64,000 nt of DNA. Source: Zonotrichia leucophrys gambelii. Taxonomy: Eukaryota; Chordata; Aves; Passeriformes; Passerellidae. The translations under genes were made by a program, and so were the position numbers. Of this stretch, positions 61,601-64,000 are shown one piece after another (position 1 is the stretch's first letter; every line of letters begins with the position of its first letter). Location: positions 5,270,001 through 5,334,000 of the forward strand of contig NC_088175.1 of assembly GCF_028769735.1 (NCBI RefSeq), given 5' to 3'. The notes beneath the pieces are model-generated. The model did no database searches. It was not told where the DNA came from and was given only the letters and a program-made list of their open reading frames with translations.

Positions 61601-62448
61601 AAGCAAAATATCTGTGGAAGTCTATTTGCAAGGCAATCTCTAAGATGAGGAACCAAAGTGGAGCTTCTAAGCCAAATCAGAGCCAAACCATCTTTCTTCC
61701 CCTCTAGGCCTTGCAGCACCCTACAGAGCACAGCTGGAGGACCATCAGTCTGAGAGCTGAAGAGCAGAAATTGTCCAGAACAGCAATGCAGGCAAAGCCC
61801 ACTGCACTTGTAGGTTTTGTCAGACCAGCAGTTCCCAAGCTGTGCTCAGCACCCTCGGGACTGATCTGTGTGATGGGCAATATCACACTGACAGGTTGAG
61901 AGGATGGCTGCTGATATGGCTGAACTAATGCAGGGGAGGCCAGAGAGCAGCATGTTCAGTGACAGAGCCTTGCCCAGGCTGGGCTGGGTGACACACCAAC
62001 ATGCAAGGGGTGCCCAGTTCTTTAGCACCTCTGTTGGGCCCGAGCCTTGCACACTGTAAATTAATGTCACATTTATCCTGCCAGGAAAATGGCACTGCTG
62101 GTTTTGCGTCTTACCTGAAAGAGGTTTTGCTTCAATGGGCTCACATATTTCACCAACCTTCTCCATGCTATTACAGATTGTGGGTTTGTTCTCCTCATAG
62201 CTCCTGAGTGTTTGCAGAAGCCTTTTTGCATTCCAAGTGCCACTATCTTCCTTCCCTTTCTCTTTCTTCAGACTCCGTCTTGATTTCCGGATGCTTAACA
62301 TTGTTTTAATGCCTCTTTCAAAGAACCCACTGTCCCTGCTCTGCCAGTCTGAGCTGCTCAGTTCAGAAGTGACCTCCATCTTTTCCTCCCCTGGACTCTT
62401 GAATGGAGAGGCTGGTTCTGAGGTCACACTCCTTGTGTCTAACTCCAT
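43419..62448 (-). CDS. EXOC3L4: EXOC3L4-like Sec6-domain protein, 11 coding exons
   Basis: Joined CDS on the minus strand: 62448-62115, 59133-58482, 55937-55820, 54846-54721, 53476-53376, 52012-51917, 49919-49805, 47865-47743, 47475-47323, 45916-45795, 43581-43419. This totals 2103 nt, or 700 aa plus a TAA stop; human EXOC3L4 is about 720 aa. All junctions keep frame, and the phases equal those of TNFAIP2. The N-terminus is Ser/Glu-rich with a basic patch at residues 46-66. A helical Sec6-like region follows, with RPRKW near 220-224 and YPDIR near 643-647. It lies upstream of TNFAIP2 on the same strand, as in human. Its function is poorly known; a role linked to exocyst or vesicle tethering is inferred from the family. 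It could instead be another EXOC3L paralogue, but gene order favours EXOC3L4. Confidence 0.83.
45205..45465 (+). mobile_element. CR1 LINE 3' fragment in EXOC3L4 last intron
   Basis: CR1 tail with 'ggtgctggagcagg', 'cctgtcagtgctcaagagg', 'taacttttggtcaggcctg' and 'gttggactggattatcactg'. It runs directly into a TTCTA repeat array. It is antisense to EXOC3L4. Confidence 0.75.
45466..45562 (+). repeat. (TTCTA)n then (TTCCA)n pentanucleotide array
   Basis: About 13 near-perfect TTCTA units are followed without a break by about 6 TTCCA units. The array abuts the 3' end of the CR1 copy, whose natural end resembles ATTCTA, so it probably grew from the element tail. Confidence 0.95.
45795..45916 (-). 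CDS. EXOC3L4: EXOC3L4 coding exon 10
   Basis: This 122-nt exon encodes residues 607-646 (GSKADWLLPAIYHIASII, ending YPDI). The acceptor is TTTGTCCGCAG and the donor GTATGT. Same length and phase as TNFAIP2 exon 11. The frame stays open past the donor into a microsatellite, but that read-through is not the real end of the protein. Confidence 0.9.
46329..46850 (+). mobile_element. Candidate solo LTR (avian endogenous retrovirus type)
   Basis: The stretch starts TGTTGCTGTGAGAG, is AT-rich in the middle, and has an AATAAACCAG poly(A)-type signal before the microsatellite. A U5-like segment (about 46.74-46.85 kb) follows. No coding region is present. Ends and target-site duplication were not defined, so the call rests on general LTR layout. 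Confidence 0.33.
46614..46742 (+). repeat. Compound microsatellite (CA)n-(TATC)n
   Basis: About 40 bp of CA repeat pass into about 75 bp of TATC with a few interruptions (TACC, TGTC). It lies in the EXOC3L4 intron between coding exons 9 and 10, right after an AATAAA in an LTR-like sequence. Confidence 0.95.
47323..47475 (-). CDS. EXOC3L4: EXOC3L4 coding exon 9
   Basis: This 153-nt exon encodes residues 556-606 (DLLHEVHKYVVKEYVTQII, ending HNALIDQ). It contains VKEY, shared with TNFAIP2 exon 10. The acceptor is TTTTTAACCAG and the donor GTATGG. Phase 0 at both ends. Confidence 0.88.
47743..47865 (-). CDS. EXOC3L4: EXOC3L4 coding exon 8
   Basis: This 123-nt exon encodes residues 515-555 (PLLKKILTKSWILATERPD, ending HMREPLGQ). 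The acceptor is GTCTTTTTTCAG and the donor GTAGGC. Phase 0 at both ends. Same length as TNFAIP2 exon 9. Confidence 0.88.
49805..49919 (-). CDS. EXOC3L4: EXOC3L4 coding exon 7
   Basis: This 115-nt exon encodes residues 476-514 (VSGLETVFKVNTEELQK, ending LTKLRTKTQ). The acceptor is CTCTCTGTAG and the donor GTAAGA. Phase 2 in, phase 0 out. Confidence 0.85.
50933..51400. other. CpG-rich orphan block in EXOC3L4 intron
   Basis: About 450 bp with dense CpG in CpG-poor intronic DNA between EXOC3L4 coding exons 6 and 7. Long frames are open on both strands: about 145 codons on plus from 51051 and about 140 codons on minus (51380-50964). The minus frame contains RSGRDAHAKNYSGDGGDFG; the plus frame contains VPRVVLGMSIPAGAV and a PLDLS motif. 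No family is recognised. It could be a CpG island, a retrocopied fragment or an old coding relic. Confidence 0.4.
51917..52012 (-). CDS. EXOC3L4: EXOC3L4 coding exon 6
   Basis: This 96-nt exon encodes residues 444-475 (RFEQEFMAWSTAQDSPSF, ending INSFHDL). The acceptor is TTTTCCTACAG and the donor GTAAGT. Both ends are phase 2, as in TNFAIP2 exon 7. Confidence 0.87.
53376..53476 (-). CDS. EXOC3L4: EXOC3L4 coding exon 5
   Basis: This 101-nt exon encodes residues 411-443 (IIGEHVKSSGAISGGLE, ending MAELLEFIP). Length and phase equal TNFAIP2 exon 6. The acceptor is CCCTTTTCTAG. The donor GTCATC is unusually weak but is the only one that keeps the frame to PRFEQEF. Confidence 0.8.
54721..54846 (-). 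CDS. EXOC3L4: EXOC3L4 coding exon 4
   Basis: This 126-nt exon encodes residues 369-410 (EKIKSCFGNILRLEVTEKW, ending SVSFDIQT). It matches TNFAIP2 exon 5 in length and phase. The acceptor is AACATTTAG and the donor GTATTT. It was recovered by searching for the missing paralogous exon, and no other candidate fitted. Confidence 0.82.
55820..55937 (-). CDS. EXOC3L4: EXOC3L4 coding exon 3
   Basis: This 118-nt exon encodes residues 329-368 (SEFFLGHPELKPEVK, ending NNYIASAK). The acceptor is TTCTTTCCAG and the donor GTGAGA. Phase 2 in, phase 0 out. Confidence 0.87.
58482..59133 (-). CDS. EXOC3L4: EXOC3L4 large Sec6-domain exon
   Basis: This 652-nt exon encodes residues 112-328 (VMEINELIQKRQLLQAF, ending LLNWVANTYH). 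The acceptor is CTGTTTCTGCAG and the donor GTGAGC. It carries RPRKWREQW, as in TNFAIP2. Phase 1 in, phase 2 out. Confidence 0.92.
59134..62114 (-). other. EXOC3L4: EXOC3L4 first coding intron
   Basis: A 3.0-kb intron between the start-codon exon and the large Sec6 exon, phase 1. No repeat or exon is recognised inside. Confidence 0.6.
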
Positions 62449-62505
62449 ATTTCTATTTATCTGGTCCTTCAACAGGAGCTTTACCAAACAGGTTGATGGC
62501 AATCA
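62115..62505 (-). CDS. EXOC3L4: EXOC3L4 first coding exon
   Basis: The acceptor (TTTTGTGCATTTCAG) lies just above 62505. An in-frame TGA begins the exon, so the first usable start is the ATG at 62448-62446, in strong context (A at -3, G at +4). The coding part is 334 nt, residues 1-111, including ERGIKTMLSIRKSRRSLKK. The donor is GTAAGA, phase 1. A longer frame starting at TTG (62502) is not needed. Confidence 0.82.
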
Positions 62506-64000
62506 CTGAAATGCACAAAACAGCAGAATTAGAGATGTCCTTAACAGGGTATTAGTGCGTCTCTAAAGTCACTGAAAATCTGGACTGAAAATCTGGCCCA
62601 TTCCTTTCCTCTGCCTAAATACAAGGACAGAGCAAGATGCTGTAGCCCTTGGCTGCTGAAACAATTTCTCTACCCACAGACAGCAGATGCTGGCCTCACC
62701 TAGTGCTCTGGAAAGCTTCACTTAACTCCATAAAACAGGCAAGTGTCAACTATTTCTCCAGCACCAAGGAATCATGAGATATCAGACATGTCGAAATTTG
62801 TGTAAATATACCATTTCAGTGAGTAACCAGATATGGTTTTACTTTCCATTCTTCTAGGTGGATTTCCAGCCATGCAGGAATAATAATCTTCCTGAATCTC
62901 ACTGGGTTGTTGCCACTTTCTTATGTGAATATGGCATCTTTGGATTTTGTTGCTACTTCTGCCCTGCTCAAACCCTGCTGCTGGAGGTGGCCCAGGGGTG
63001 AGTGGTTCCCAGCAGGTGGCTGAGCTCTGCTCTAGCCCCTTCCACCAAAGCCACAGCTGTCTCTGCACTCTGAATTGTCATGGTTACAGCACAGGAGGCA
63101 GTACAAGGCAGGAAGGGTTCACATCACTCATCCTGCCTCAGAGCACTGCATCCCAGTGTGCCAAGGATGGAGATCTCCAGGGTCAAACAAAATCTGCACA
63201 GGCCACAGGGATGCTGCAGGAGATTCCTGATTTCCTGTCAGTGCTGCTGGGCGGCAGTCACAGCCTCTACACTTGCTCAGTTCCTGCCCTGCTGCAGACA
63301 GCCTCCCCTCTGCCCACCCTGAGGGCTGCCCAGGTGTTTGGGAAGAGGGGGGCAGAGAAGTTTTGCCTTCCCTTGCTTGCAAAGGGCTCCCAGACCAGCT
63401 GATACAGCCCATTCACAGAGACATTGTACATTGCAGTGCCCTGATAATGGAAAATGCCACATTTCTCCAGAGCAGGCTTAAGGCAGCTGAGTGAGTGAAC
63501 AGTTCAAATTATTAGAAACACCTATTGCTTGAGGTGACACAGGAACTGCCTGTCTTGGGTCTGTCCAGCCCACAGAAGCCAGAGACTGAAAAATAATTGC
63601 AGTCAATAGACATGTTGGGACTCTAGAAATAGATCTCATCCTTCCTCAGTCAGAGTTTTGCTCCCTTGTGCATGGGTATTTCACAGGCTGTGAAGTGCAG
63701 GGATGACATCTTCCCATGTGGGTTTGCTGATCTGCTCACTCAGTGGAGCCCAGACCCTGCCTCACACACTCTCACAGGAGGGAGTGTTTAACCATTCACT
63801 GCCCTGCCCAGGAGCTCACCATCACAGCCCATACAGAGGGTGGGAGGGAGAGGAGGCACCCCATGCCCAGGGATTGCAGTGAAAGGAGGCTGAGATCTCA
63901 GACTCTGCAGGGGGGTTCTGCAGACAGAGCGGAGCAGCAGCAATGCTCAAAGGGGTGACTGACATGGTGGAGAGAGCCGGGGAAAAGGAATAAAAGGTGT
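62506..64000 (-). other. Upstream flank or 5'-UTR intron of EXOC3L4
   Basis: A clear acceptor ends at 62506, so at least one upstream noncoding exon must exist. Possible donors on the minus strand are CTAG|GTGAGG near 62695 and GATG|GTGAGC near 63815. Neither sits in a CpG island, so the promoter may lie beyond the window. Confidence 0.4.

Noticed and set aside
62449..62502. Longer N-terminus for EXOC3L4 from an upstream TTG
   Set aside because: TTG is not a normal start in vertebrates. An in-frame TGA precedes it, and the ATG at 62448 has strong context.
1..64000. CRISPR arrays, bacterial operons, Shine-Dalgarno sites or prophage
   Set aside because: The split genes, CR1 elements and SINE show vertebrate nuclear DNA. 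No spaced direct repeats of CRISPR type are present.

Overview
This is a vertebrate nuclear segment, most likely from a passerine bird. The genes are split into short exons with GT-AG introns. There are several 3'-truncated CR1 LINE copies of avian type, and one SINE with a tRNA-Ile-like head and a CR1-like tail, the design known from songbird TguSINE1. CpG is scarce except at one promoter island and one orphan block.

The window holds two tandem paralogous genes, both on the minus strand and both of the exocyst Sec6 / TNFAIP2 family. The upstream gene (CDS 62448 down to 43419, 11 coding exons, 700 aa) is best called EXOC3L4. The downstream gene (CDS 22377 down to 11849, 11 coding exons, 689 aa) is best called TNFAIP2 (M-Sec). 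The order EXOC3L4 then TNFAIP2 on the same strand agrees with human 14q32. Intron phases are identical at all ten coding introns, four of the eleven coding exon segments have identical lengths, and both proteins share a polybasic N-terminal 'GIK-ML' patch, an RPRKW motif and a C-terminal YPDIR motif. This is an old tandem duplication. I joined the exons by hand from splice sites and reading frame, and every junction keeps the frame.

Layout from low to high coordinates: 1-10.5 kb is intergenic, with an LTR-like stretch near 3.0-3.3 kb and AT-rich DNA at 9.6-10.1 kb. The TNFAIP2 3' UTR, exons and introns occupy 10.5-22.4 kb. A 5.5-kb 5'-UTR intron carrying the SINE follows, then the CpG-island promoter at 27.6-28.2 kb with a perfect NF-kB-type site, a GC box and a TATA-like element. 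The intergenic stretch from 28.2 to 43.1 kb has three CR1 tails and several coding-like pieces on the minus strand that I cannot identify. EXOC3L4 occupies 43.1-62.5 kb. Its introns contain a CR1 copy whose tail grew into a pentanucleotide array, a compound CA/TATC microsatellite in an LTR-like sequence, and a CpG-rich orphan block at 50.9-51.4 kb. From 62.5 to 64 kb is the upstream flank of EXOC3L4; no promoter is evident.

Both proteins are expected to be cytoplasmic, membrane-associated helical-rod proteins related to exocyst subunit Sec6. TNFAIP2 is a TNF/NF-kB-inducible factor that drives membrane protrusions with RalA and the exocyst, and the promoter seen here fits that induction. No database search was possible, so orthology rests on motif recognition, exon structure and gene order.
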